From NCBI GenBank assembly GCA_009767595.1, contig VSDK01010484.1, positions 359,560 through 423,559 of the forward strand: 64,000 nucleotides of DNA, in the 5' to 3' direction. The notes beneath the pieces were generated by a model that did no database searches, was not told the origin of the DNA, and was given only the letters and a program-made list of their open reading frames with translations. The position numbers were made by a program, and so were the translations under genes. This DNA comes from Symbiodinium kawagutii (lineage: Eukaryota; Sar; Dinophyceae; Suessiales; Symbiodiniaceae). Below are positions 54,500-64,000 of the stretch, piece by piece (the stretch's first letter is position 1; each line of letters starts with the position of its first letter).

Positions 54500-55390
54500 C
54501 ATGATGATTGTAAGGCATTGTCAATCCCGTCAATTATCCGACACCGTTCTTAACCAGTATTAATCGCTGTCAATTCTTGACGATGATGGACCATTGTTGA
54601 CCATAAAAAACACTATGCGCCAGTATCAAGCACCATTCAGTCCTGATACTTATCAGCCATTGGCTACCTTTTTCTGCCGATGTCAACCATTTCAACGAAA
54701 ATATAATCACCATTGACCTCTGCTAAGCATCACGAACCATCATGAAACATCACACACCATCATGAATCATTAGCTAAACATTATTGACCACTACTAATCA
54801 TTGTCAGTAGCAGTTCATCACTTACCATCACTTGATCATTGTACCTATCATCACGAACCATCATTGGCTATACTTCAACAGCATCATGATGGCACCACGA
54901 CTAAATTCAACTAGTAATTTATCATTATTCTAGGATTAAACCGTAAGTAAACCAATATTGAAACATATAGAAACTACTTATTCAGGCATCCAGGATTACA
55001 ACACAAATAAACAGTTATCTTAAACTAAACGTAAATCATCACCAACCAACCATTTCTCACTAACAAACCACATAGATGTGAGTCAAATCACCCCCTACCC
55101 CTGGCCGTTCACATCCCTTCAAGAACCAAACTGGTTGAACTGTTGCGGTGTTTACCTATCCATTTGTTGGTTAATGTTGACCCATAACCATATAGTTGGT
55201 ATAGCCCTTATTATTCCTGGTTATTATCACCTATTTTCAACCAGTAGCCATTGCTTATTAATCACATATGAGTCATAAACCATCAACATACAATTTTCCA
55301 TCCAGTAATTCCTATGGATATCAACCGTTTTTGATTAATCATATGAGTCATAAACCATCAACTACTACCCATGAATTCATCAAAATCGCG
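54500..55390. repeat. ACCATCA-type intron and possible third element family
   Basis: 54560-54900 has ACCATCATGAA words. 55078-55215 (GTGAGTCAAATCACCCCCTA, GTTCACATCCC, TTGACCCATAACC) resembles 44925-44995 and 51180-51320. 55262-55372 has two copies of ATATGAGTCATAAACCATCAA. Confidence 0.5.
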
Positions 55391-55394
55391 GCAT

Positions 55395-55515
55395 TCAGTT
55401 CAGCTCCCGATTTTCTGTGGCAGGCGTGCGTAAGTGCGCTCCTGAGACATATCCATGCGGTACCTCGGAGGAGCAACGTGAAAAGGGGTCTGGATATGCA
55501 CCTGTCTAAGTACAA
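55395..55515. CDS. Coding-like island, strand undecided
   Basis: Minus after TTAGACAG|G: VHIQTPFHVAPPRYRMDMSQ, ERTYARLPQKIGS and TGA, a convincing C-terminus. Plus after TGTGGCAG|G: ACVSALLRHIHAVPRRSNVK, RGLDMHL. Both are well formed. Confidence 0.45.
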
Positions 55516-55519
55516 TAGC

Positions 55520-56485
55520 AATAGCAATAACTAGATAACTAGACCATTCTCTATTATCATTAGATAATCTAGATAACTCATTATTAGACAACAATATCAA
55601 TATTGAGTATAGTTAGATAATTTAGTAATCAATATTTTTGCTTTTTCTCAAAATACCAAAATTGAGTTCTCCAAATTATTGTTTCAATTTACAAAATACC
55701 AGTATTTCTCACACAAAAAGATAACTAGACCAAGTATTGGTATTTCCTCAAAGGGAATTAGGTATCTGAAGAGATATTTGGATCTACACTAGGTACTAAT
55801 TTCTCAAAATAGCTTTGACTGCTTATATAGGAACCATTCATAGCGATAACCACAAATATAAATCATCATTGGGGCATCAAGCATACATATCACGAAGCAT
55901 TGATAAGTATCTATCAGTACACTATGGCAAAAATTGCTAGTCATTGTTGTAAGCGTTGTTCACTGCAAGTAGCCACAACCATCAAGAAATATCACTGCAA
56001 CGTTGTTGGACCGGTGATGGGATCTGACAAGTATCGTTGAACAATTAATTGCCAATGACTATTGAGATTCATGATCACAGTATCGTTCATCCAGTACAAC
56101 TATTCACCATATAATCCATTAACTAACCATCATTAGACATCACCAATGATAGTCATTGACACGTCATTACTCGTTATCACCACAAACAGTCATCACTTGT
56201 TGAAATACATAGGTCAAACTATTGACGGTATTGATAACCCTTCATTAAGATTCGTGAACCACCATTCCTTATCACGAACCCATGATTGTTAGTAGTCATT
56301 GTTGGTTGATAACCAATGTAACTAATGATCAATGATGATTGGTTAACGACTAAGGATACCTAAGCATTCGCAAGACCTATTGTTCCTGATGGCGGGCTCA
56401 TACCGATAAGAGTCACCAACCACAACCACCTTGGTGGTTTAAAAAAAAGCAAAAACTGGAACGGCCGACTAATGGATATGGTCCA
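55520..56485. other. AT-rich, no gene
   Basis: TAGATAA(C/T)TAGA words at 55525-55620, GGTATTTCTC at 55690-55750, ACCATCA words after 56100. Confidence 0.45.
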
Positions 56486-56590
56486 GGTGGTTTCTCAAGC
56501 CATTAGGTTTTCCCCGAAAATGGTTGGTTTATCCCTAAAAATTGTTCATAAACTTGATGATTTGGGGGTCCGTCATTTTGAGAAACCACC
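56486..56590. mobile_element. Family 1 element with 8-bp target duplication
   Basis: GGTGGTTTCTCAAGCC ... GTCATTTTGAGAAACCACC. ATATGGTC occurs at 56477-56484 and again directly after the element at 56591-56598, a likely 8-bp target-site duplication as in hAT-type transposons. Confidence 0.85.
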
Positions 56591-56744
56591 ATATGGTCAT
56601 GCCCCAAAGCACCAACAGTCTGGCTATATCATTGGCACACCATTCACTACAAACCTGTCAAGTAAATCCATCCCTTCAAAACCAAATCTGGATGTAAGTA
56701 TCTGCTTGTGACCCAGTTCAGGTAGATCCATCAAGTAAATCCAC

Positions 56745-57115
56745 TAAAAACCATCCATGGCAGGTATGCTTCTAACCAGCAACCATCTATCACCAAGCAT
56801 CACCAACCATCTCAAACTATCACAAACTATCTCCAACTCTCACCCACTGTCACCAAGTATCACCAACCAGCACCAACACCACTAACTACCACCACTAACT
56901 ATCACCTTTGTTTGCACGTTCAGCACGTAGTGCAGACCGAAGGCTGCTGTACATCAGCACTATTTATCACCATCACCAACTATCATTAGTATCTCCTGGA
57001 AGAGTTGGCACAACCAACTATCACCACTAACTATCACTAACTATCACCAACTATGAGAGTTGGCACAACCACTATCAGTATTTAACATCAACCATCTAAA
57101 TGAATTATCTCCTGG
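56745..57115. repeat. ATCACCAACT repeat array
   Basis: (CTATCACCAA/CACTAACTATCACC)n on the plus strand, interrupted at 56925-56965 by a GC-richer 40 bp that is open on both strands (plus HVVQTEGCC, minus SLRSALRAE). Confidence 0.7.
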
Positions 57116-57117
57116 AA

Positions 57118-57235
57118 GCCACCCAGTTCACCATCACTGCCCGCGGACAACCAAGACTCTCTAACCCTGGCGGACACGCGTAGCCCGGCATGACCTTCGG
57201 GAAGGTCGTCAACCATCGTGGGGAGCTATGGAAAA
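57118..57235 (-). CDS. Coding-like island between oppositely oriented arrays
   Basis: Minus frames MVDDLPEGHAGLRVSARVRE, SWLSAGSD and TFPKVMPGYACPPGLESLGC, PRA (to GCA|GTGATG). Left of it the repeat reads ATCACCAACT, and right of it TTGATGG begins at once. Confidence 0.45.
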
Positions 57236-57239
57236 TGAA

Positions 57240-58070
57240 CTGATGAGTAGTCTGGATGGTTCATGTTCATGGTTGACATTCATGGTTGACATTGATGGTT
57301 GATGTTGATGGTTGATGTTGATGGTTAAAGTTGATAGTTCATGATTGATGGTTAACTAATCAGTGTTGATCGTTTATAATGTTCATGGTTGATGTGCATG
57401 GTTAGTGCTCATTGTTAATAAATGTCGATGGTTAATGTTGATAGTTAATGATTGATGGTTCATTAACCAGTATTGATCATTTGTAATGTTCATGGTTGAT
57501 GTGCATGGTTAGTGTCCAGTAAATGTTGATGGTTAATGTTAATGGTCAATTGATTCATCAAATTTGATGCTTAATCAATCAATGTTGATGGTTTATAATT
57601 CTGATGGTTGATATTCATTGTCCATGTTGATGGTAAATGTTGATGGTTGATGGTTAATATGATTGGTCTTAATGCTTATGCAATCTTGTTTGTAAGCGCT
57701 AATGGGTAATGTTCATGGTTAATGCTCAGTCTTGATGCTTGATTTTAACGGTTGATGATTAGTCTCAATGGATAATAAGTGTTGACTATTAATGTCGAAA
57801 TGTTTATGATTTTTTTTAATGATTATTCGCAGTACTTAACGTTGATGATGAATGTTGAATCATGTTGATTGTTCATGCTGAATCATGTTGATTGTTCATG
57901 TTGAATCATGTTGATGGTTAATGTTGGGTTGATGGTTTATGTTGATGGTTGACATTGATGGTTGATATTGATGGTTGATGTTGCTGGTTGATGTTGTTGG
58001 TTGATGTTGATGGCAAATTGATGGTAAATTCATGGTTACAAATGCTTAATTCATCAACGAACTGCTGGTA
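57240..58070. repeat. TGATGGT(T)GATGTTGA array
   Basis: 830 bp of TGATGGTTGATGTTGA, TCATGGTTGA and variants. It contains a duplicated 140-bp unit: 57336-57410 and 57446-57520 share AGTTGATAGTTCATGATTGA-like and TGTTCATGGTTGATGTGCAT segments. Confidence 0.8.
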
Positions 58071-58321
58071 GATTTGTCGTGTCTTTTGATGGTTCGATGC
58101 TGGTTAAGTGGAGTTTACAAATCAGGTGATTCCCTGGTTATTTTGATGATCATGGTGGATCAGGATGGTTAGTACATGGGTATGGGCCATATGGGTCCTT
58201 ACCAATGATGCCAAGAATGAACGTATGAACATCCTAACAAAGACTAGTTTGGTCATTGAGGAGATGTTCACAAGGCACACAGGCTATTGACCGGGTATTG
58301 GCCCACAGCCACAAGGGTTGA

Positions 58322-58910
58322 TCATTCACAGTGACTAAATGGAACTAATCGAGTGTGATAACAGGAAATCATGTCCAAGAGCAGGCAGCAATAGCAACAG
58401 CCACAACGCCACAACAATACAACGGGGACACAAAAATATTCAGATGTTGAAAAACAATGAAACTTGAAATTAGCACCAACCAACACTATTGGATTAGAAT
58501 AGGGAACAGTAAAAAACAATGACACAGTTGGCAATTGTTTGCAAATGTTCCTGGGTATCAAGGATGGTTTGTGACATTTTGACGATTGCAAGCTCATGGT
58601 GAATCATGGTTCTTAATCGGTGATGAGGACGCTGGCACACACACACACACATGTTTGTTGCTTATTATACAAAATAAAGGTGGGATGATGTTTGCTCATC
58701 AATCACGCGGCCACGGTTTACAACGGTATAGAGATGCCACGAGGAGCGTTGCTTGACAGAAAGCATTGGACAGCTGCTCGCCCTTGTGCGGTTGATGGTT
58801 GAATGCACCAAGTATTGACAAGTTCTTTGGTGTAAGTGGATATCGGTAATAACTCTTTGTGAACAATTTGTTGATGACCATTTGTTTAAGCAGAACCAAT
58901 AAAACAATGG
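58322..58910 (-). other. Minus ORFs and a (CA)n run, no clear gene
   Basis: 58633-58650 is (CA)n. 58680-58790 on minus reads GEQLSNAFCQATLLVASLYR in one frame and LSVKQRSSWHLYTVVNRGRV in another; the second has better bias and ends at TAA. Confidence 0.35.
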
Positions 58911-59498
58911 TTGTTAACCCTCTCCGTGTTGATCGACAATCATGAATCACCAAAAATGACAAAAAGGGATGGGTATTGTCCAACCAGAACATGGGTCGTG
59001 GGTGGACATCCCAACAGAAACAGGAATTTGGCACAGCAGGGGACCTTTTACGCGCAGCCAACACATGTCCCACGACTCAAACCCTGGACTTTGGCCATGT
59101 CTTTAGGAAATAAAACAGCAACCAACCATCCCGAACGTTTTTGGAAAATGTTGTTCCTCAATCAACTGTAAACAGCCGATAATTGCCAGCTGTTTGCTCC
59201 GCGGTTGTTGATGATTGTTGGGTATGCCATTTTTTCACAAACGCGCAATCCATCGCATGACTGACATTAAACGCTTTGGTCAAAATAGATGTACCCTAAA
59301 CAAAACAGTGTTTCCATTTCGTCAGCGGACCCCTTGCGCGGCTCTCAAGTACTTTGATATGTGGATAAAACAGGTAAGCTAACCAATGCCACGAACTGTC
59401 ACCAATCGGCAGTCTTACAAACATGGGATATGCACCAACCTATACGAATATGTGCGTGCGAGTTGTCTGCTGAGTAACCCTTTGAAAATGGTGACCGC

Positions 59499-60028
59499 TT
59501 AGGACGGCGGAAACGTTACAATCGGGGTACAAATATCAGTTAAGAACACCAATGTCGCCAGTATTTGGTTTGCATGCTTTGCTGGTTCCACCCGTTGTCT
59601 TGGTTTATCACCTATCATCCTAAGGTCAACAACCAGCCAGCCAGCCAAGGAAACAAACAACCAAACAGGAAAACAAACTGCCAACCTAGGCCACCCGGAG
59701 CCTCCTGCCAATCTTCTGTGGGGATGAAATCTAAATAGCCTCTTGCGCCCAAGGGTGCCTCGCGGGTAGCTGCTGGTGCGAATGAACCATAGATAAGCGG
59801 GTTGAATGCGAAAATCGAAAAATAACACCTGCCAGCAACGAACATGCTGTGGGAATACGGGATATGGTTGATGTATGGTTTGCAACCCCTTTTGCCCAAC
59901 ACTGAACCCAAAATACGCAAGGGGAATTCGCAAAACAAACATTTCAGGCACGGTTTCACGTCAGCAGTGCTTACGACCAATTGATGCGTGGGTTGAGTGT
60001 CATTGCGAATCTTTTGCCGTTGTATCAA
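59499..60028 (-). CDS. Two overlapping long ORFs, unrecognised
   Basis: 59499-59951 (150 codons) and 59615-60028 (137 codons) overlap in different frames. The second is more protein-like: ADVKPCLKCLFCEFPLRILG, CYFSIFAFNPLIYGSFAPAA, GYLDFIPTEDWQEAPGGLGW and a hydrophobic FVFLFGCLFPWLAGWLL end. CLKCLFC may bind metal. No family is recognised. Confidence 0.35.
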
Positions 60029-60205
60029 ACATATATTAACAAATTCTTGCCAGACAGAAATTTAACCCCAATATCATCAGGCGACCCTCAACGTCACGTT
60101 TTGCAGATCTGGCGCCCCCTGGTTGAAACTGCCCATTGGCAGCGGACGCATGCCCGACTGATTCAAAAAGAAAACGTTGCAAGGCATATAAATCGGCGCA
60201 AATAA
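59981..60205 (+). CDS. 74-codon ORF, unrecognised
   Basis: MMRGLSVIANLLPLYQTYIN, KFLPDRNLTPISSGDPQRHV, RLIQKENVARHINRRK. Protein-like; stops one base before the next ORF's start. No codon bias like the exons elsewhere. Confidence 0.35.
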   Translation: MMRGLSVIANLLPLYQTYINKFLPDRNLTPISSGDPQRHVLQIWRPLVETAHWQRTHARLIQKENVARHINRRK

Positions 60206-60206
60206 C

Positions 60207-60563
60207 TTGTTGCAAAACAAAAAACACAAACTTATTAAACAAAACGAGCCGGTGGATGGACTTGAGCAAACAAACAAACAGATAGTCAAACTTTCTGACC
60301 GAATGCTGCACGCGCGCCAAGCAAGGATAATGCATTCTTCAAAAAAGAAGGAAAACAAACCATTGCTAAGTTTTGGAAAGGATGCTCGCGCAAATGCGCC
60401 AATGGAAGAACCCAACACACAAGCGGCAAAAACGAATAAAAACTCCTACAAAACACCGGCGCCAAAAAACATCAACGCGCAGTCGGCGGGCCAGAGCAAA
60501 AGCGAAATGACAAACGTGACCCCCGAAAATCGCAACCAAACAAACAAACGCCAACGCATTTGA
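60207..60563 (+). CDS. 118-codon Lys/Asn/Gln-rich ORF
   Basis: Reads LIKQNEPVDGLEQTNKQIVK, LSDRMLHARQARIMHSSKKK, ending NRNQTNKRQRI. Basic and low-complexity, possibly disordered or nucleic-acid binding if real. It starts one base after the preceding stop. The minus frame here is hydrophobic and likely a shadow. Confidence 0.35.
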   Translation: MLQNKKHKLIKQNEPVDGLEQTNKQIVKLSDRMLHARQARIMHSSKKKENKPLLSFGKDARANAPMEEPNTQAAKTNKNSYKTPAPKNINAQSAGQSKSEMTNVTPENRNQTNKRQRI

Positions 60564-60592
60564 TTGATAGCCGCGGGTAAACGAAACTTTTT

Positions 60593-60904
60593 GTGAAAAC
60601 TTGCCATTTCAAAGCGCGAAAACAGTACTGCGGGGCAAGTGTTGGCGCAGAGTCGCCGCACCACCGCGGTATTTATGTGCTGTCCCTCTTTCTGCATGGC
60701 GAGTTTTGGAAGGCGTGCCTTTGTGTGTTGTGGCAAACAATGTCTGTGGCAGACGGGGTGGGTAAATGTAGTTTCGGTATCACTAACAAAGTTGATAGCG
60801 GTCTTCTGTCCTCAGGAAACTTTGGCACCGCAACTGGCTTTAATGAAAACGATGAAATGCATTTCCTCAGGTATCAAAGCCTTCCGGGCCATGAAACGGA
60901 GTAG
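60593..60904 (+). CDS. 103-codon ORF, unrecognised
   Basis: Reads SVADGVGKCSFGITNKVDSG, LLSSGNFGTATGFNENDEMH. An overlapping frame (60639-60920) is Cys/Met-rich and less likely. Confidence 0.3.
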   Translation: MKTCHFKARKQYCGASVGAESPHHRGIYVLSLFLHGEFWKACLCVLWQTMSVADGVGKCSFGITNKVDSGLLSSGNFGTATGFNENDEMHFLRYQSLPGHETE

Positions 60905-60930
60905 CGTGAAACCATACTAGCAAATAATCA

Positions 60931-61194
60931 ATGACTGACGAAAACATCAGCAACATCCAGCAGCTTAGGGATGAGAATCAATGTAATGTGTATACTCGGG
61001 GTGTCTGGCAAGGTCTCAATCTTGGCCCGGTGAAACTGAACACCGCCAAACCGAATATGGAGGTACGGGAAAAGCACCAACAAAAAACAACAAAATATTA
61101 CTGCACGGGCTGGGGCAAAGAGCTGCTACATCCTAATCAAATGAGCACGCATGGCGCTGCGTGGCCAGCGACAATCATGAAGGCATACCCATGA
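60931..61194 (+). CDS. 87-codon ORF, unrecognised
   Basis: MTDENISNIQQLRDENQCNV, YTRGVWQGLNLGPVKLN, YYCTGWGKELLHPNQMSTHG. Fourth plus ORF in a row in this block. No motif is recognised. Confidence 0.3.
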   Translation: MTDENISNIQQLRDENQCNVYTRGVWQGLNLGPVKLNTAKPNMEVREKHQQKTTKYYCTGWGKELLHPNQMSTHGAAWPATIMKAYP

Positions 61195-61993
61195 TCGCAC
61201 GGCTCCATCCCTTATAACGGGCAGGAGAACCCAATTTTCGGGCTATCGAATTCGATTTGTTGACAGCTATGTCTTATAGCATCAAAACGGTGGTCGGCGC
61301 TTATGTTAATGCTAAAACCCCAGGGCTAGACACGGAATCCCGAATATTAATTCTACTTCTACCTTTCCTGCGTGGCCATGGCTTATGTCCGCCCTTGCTC
61401 GGCAATTATTGACCAACATTCTCAAGTGATAGGGTTGCAAACGCCGGTCACCGCATTCTTGCTGTCAGCGAATCACCGCCAAGGAGCCGCCCGGCGGTAT
61501 TAACCCTTGGCAATCGGGGACCGTTCCTAGCCGCAGAACCCTCGTTCATGAATTGCTAGTTAGGATCACCTACCGCCACCAACCAAGCACCATGATCCGT
61601 TCTTATTGGCAAAGTATTCCTTGATAGGAGTTGTATGGCAGCTTCGCATCCAGCGGTTAGCTTGGCTTTAATATCAACCAGCCAAAGATTGGACTGCCAA
61701 ACGAATGATAAGAATTTTATGCGCGGTGCTGATGCTTAATTTAATGCTGATGAATTCGAAACAAGTGCCCTATTCAGACGCATAGGTTGTGCTGGCATCC
61801 TGCCGCAAAAGCGCTGTCCTGCTGCAGGGCCCCCTGAGCGACATGCAGCCTGCAGGCCCGCTATGTTTTCGCAAGGCAGGGTGAGAAAAACCGGGGGACA
61901 GGGCAAAAACGTAGGGAAAAAGAAATAGAAGACCGTGATATGCAGGATGCTGATTGGTTCTGACTTCGCTTGCAATGGGTTTTTCTCTTGCAG

Positions 61994-62097
61994 CACGAAC
62001 CTACTGCGGGCACGGCATGCCGCATGGCGCACGCTGACTGCACACCGCATGTTGGATTTCGTCTGCTGTGTTGCGGCAGCAATGTCTATGGCATGCG
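61994..62097 (+). CDS. Exon with strong acceptor
   Basis: After GGTTTTTCTCTTGCAG, the best pyrimidine tract and acceptor in the window: 34 codons plus two bases, HEPTAGTACRMAHADCTPHV, GFRLLCCGSNVYGM, to ATGCG|GTAGAGG. Cys/His content suggests a structural domain. Family unknown. Upstream exons on plus were not identified. Confidence 0.55.
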
Positions 62098-62639
62098 GTA
62101 GAGGCTATTCAACCAGCAGGCGCATGAAGGATTGAATGCGCACGTGTGTGTGTGTGAGCTCACTAACCTCACCTTTAGCGTACCATGAAACCATAGCAAA
62201 TAAGCACTGGTGGAAAATAACAAAAAAGGGGACAAGGAGAACAAGCCACTTTGTGTTGTCTCTGTCAGCCCTACCAGAGCAGCTGGTGGCTGGGAACGAT
62301 CAAAATCTGGCATGAACTGTAATAAACCACGACAAGCAATGCTTGTCTGGTTGGCTGTTATGACCCCGATGAAAAATCTTAGTTAATCAACCAACAAGTT
62401 TTCAATGCTAGGGGAACAACATGTTAAAAACCATCAAACACTTTGTGATGAGAACAGAGATATACTTGATCCTTCCTGATTCATCCTAATGATGATGTGG
62501 TTGACAGTGGAATAATCATGGTAAGGATGGTGAATCATGATGACTGACTGACCGTTGACCTTGAACCATACACAAATAGTCACTAATGCTGAAGCAGAAT
62601 GAACCAACAGCCGCCACCGCTAGATTGTCTACCAATGAT

Positions 62640-63100
62640 GACAGTGAACAGCGATGTTCTCAAAGTTACCCTCTGGCAAATTGGGCGACGGGAAATGGCA
62701 AAGTTCCATTGCTATGTTAGTTTACCGGAGTAACTGTCCATTGCAGAATGTGAAGCAAACAGCAGGTTCAATCCTCTACAAAAGGTGCGCTTGTTGTCCG
62801 ATACCCGTCAAGATTCCAACGGTATACAACTTATATGTCAGGCTGGCTCATGGAATTGCCAATTCGATCATGGGAACAAAAGCCAGGCCCAATCAGTGTT
62901 GGTCTACTGTATATTTCTTTATTTTCAGACAATGTTCGAACCGTGGAGGATCTTAATTGCCACAGATCTGAGCAGAAAAAAAATCCTACTGCATCCTGCA
63001 TGCAAAAATCAGTGGGCTGTTGGAAAATCTACAGGAAATCCTCCATCAGCCAACATTTCTGGGACCGTCAATGGATGGTTGAGTACTAGCAGGTAATGAT
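62640..63100 (+). other. Three overlapping plus ORFs
   Basis: 62654-62956, 62785-63096 and 62835-63089 are open in all three plus frames (for example SSIAMLVYRSNCPLQNVKQT; QSVLVYCIFLYFQTMFEPWR; GPISVGLLYISLFSDNVRTV). Such overlap suggests a low stop-codon region or a frameshifted relic rather than a working gene. Confidence 0.3.
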
Positions 63101-64000
63101 GTTCCTAATATCAGCAGACCAAAGACTTGGTATTGTGACGTGACCAAACACCAAATCCTTCATATCAATAGCTGTCCCGACCATTTCTACCTGCCACATA
63201 GCATCCACCTTCCATTTCTCCATTCAGAAACACCCCCAAGTTTTCCTTTTGATGCACCCCAAGACGTTCACAAGTCAAATGTCCAACTTATAAAACGTTG
63301 CTGCAAGGACACAAATGTAGAGAAATGGATGTCCAGAGAGAAATGTTTTTTTCAATAGTTGCTTTGCTGTCCTTTAGGTCTCTTATTTTGGAAACCCCCA
63401 ACCACTGTCTTGCACGGTACTACTTGAAAGACCGTGATACAGTTAATTTCTTCTGGTAGTTACCAGGTGTTGGGAGCAATCTCAACAAGACTTAATTCAA
63501 TATGGTAAATCAGTCGGCAATCCTCATATAGCAATTTCTGTGCATGTCCCCTTTCAATGACAGTTGAATGACCATTGCTGATGGGTAAGAAAATCATTGT
63601 AAAACCATTGCTGCCATCAGTAGCCCACAAACGCTTATTTTCCATGATCACTGACCATTTTGCTGTCATTAAATCAGAATGAATTGCTAATTGCTTCCAT
63701 TAATCCCAATGAATCACTATCAACCGTTATTCACCTTTATTTTGCCAGGTTTCCCAATGGATCATTCATTGAATTGCTGGCAAAAACCTGATCTGATGCC
63801 GATCTTTCCCCATCACCACGACCAGATTAGACCATCAGCTATCATTCCCCTGTCAAATCCGTTAGTCGCATCTCATGCCGTCACTCACGTTCGGTTCCTC
63901 GTTCACTTTGATTAAGCACATAAACTGATCTTTGATCGGCAATGACTGGCCATCAAGTCTGGGCATATCATTTTATTTGTTGTAGTCATCGTTGCCTTGC
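63101..64000. other. No feature recognised
   Basis: AT-rich unique sequence, with weak ACCATTG words near 63550-63630 and a plus ORF at 63691-63915 without bias. Confidence 0.35.

Larger units (their letters stand above)
59110..62330. other. Block of distinct composition with long ORFs
   Basis: Nearly free of the ACCATCA/TGATGG words that fill the rest of the window. CAAACAAAC, GCGCC and GCAAAAC words are common, and long ORFs are dense on both strands. It could be one inserted element or a region of another gene. No terminal repeats were identified. Confidence 0.45.

Overview
The window looks like nuclear DNA of a protist with long, intron-rich genes. The best fit is a dinoflagellate. The evidence is short GC-rich exon islands of 45-160 nt with G/C-rich third codon positions, separated by AT-rich, repeat-filled introns. 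In the one chain I could follow exon by exon, the 5' splice sites are a mixture of GT, GC and GA, and many acceptors read AG|G. A euglenozoan with unconventional introns is the main alternative. There are no operons, no bacterial-style promoters, no CRISPR arrays and no complete rRNA or tRNA genes.

Layout. 529-6540 (-) holds at least ten phase-compatible exons of one gene with a RING zinc-finger signature. 7.5-11.1 kb has a weaker exon island, microsatellites and ORF relics. 12.2-13.6 kb (-) has two compatible exons. 16.3-18.8 kb (+) has three compatible exons and converges on a minus-strand gene at 19.3-20.3 kb with a CCCH zinc finger and a Cys/His-rich exon. 22.7 and 26.9 kb (+) are two compatible exons separated by a 2.0-kb satellite of about 71 copies of a 28-bp unit. 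27.7-31.4 kb holds coding-like islands, including a 420-nt minus-strand last exon. 33.0-34.5 kb is a TCTA microsatellite followed by a degenerate 94-bp tandem repeat. 35.3-36.1 kb has two long AT-rich minus-strand ORFs. 41.6-43.6 kb (-) is the 3' part of a gene with a Ser/Thr-rich exon. 50.7-53.5 kb (-) has three more good exons. 59.1-62.3 kb is a block of different word composition with long ORFs and one strong plus-strand exon. An assembly gap of 58 N lies at 37595-37652.

The main structural observation concerns the non-coding DNA. It is built largely from degenerate copies of AACCATCA or its complement TGATGGTT. The strand of this word changes at the exon islands: left flanks read ACCATCA and right flanks read TGATGGT. 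Each intron therefore starts with TGATGGT-type and ends with ACCATCA-type sequence, and its RNA could fold back on itself and bring the splice sites together. Inverted-repeat elements of about 100 bp (family 1, termini GGTGGTTTCTC / GAGAAACCACC; family 2, termini GGCTGTGGGTCAA / TTGACCCACAGCC) sit in the introns, several within about 25 bp of an exon edge. This resembles introners or MITEs.

Limits. Exons are short and both strands of a GC-rich island often look coding, so several strand calls are uncertain and marked so. No gene is complete and no start codon is assigned with confidence. Beyond the RING, CCCH and Cys/His-rich regions I recognise no protein families.
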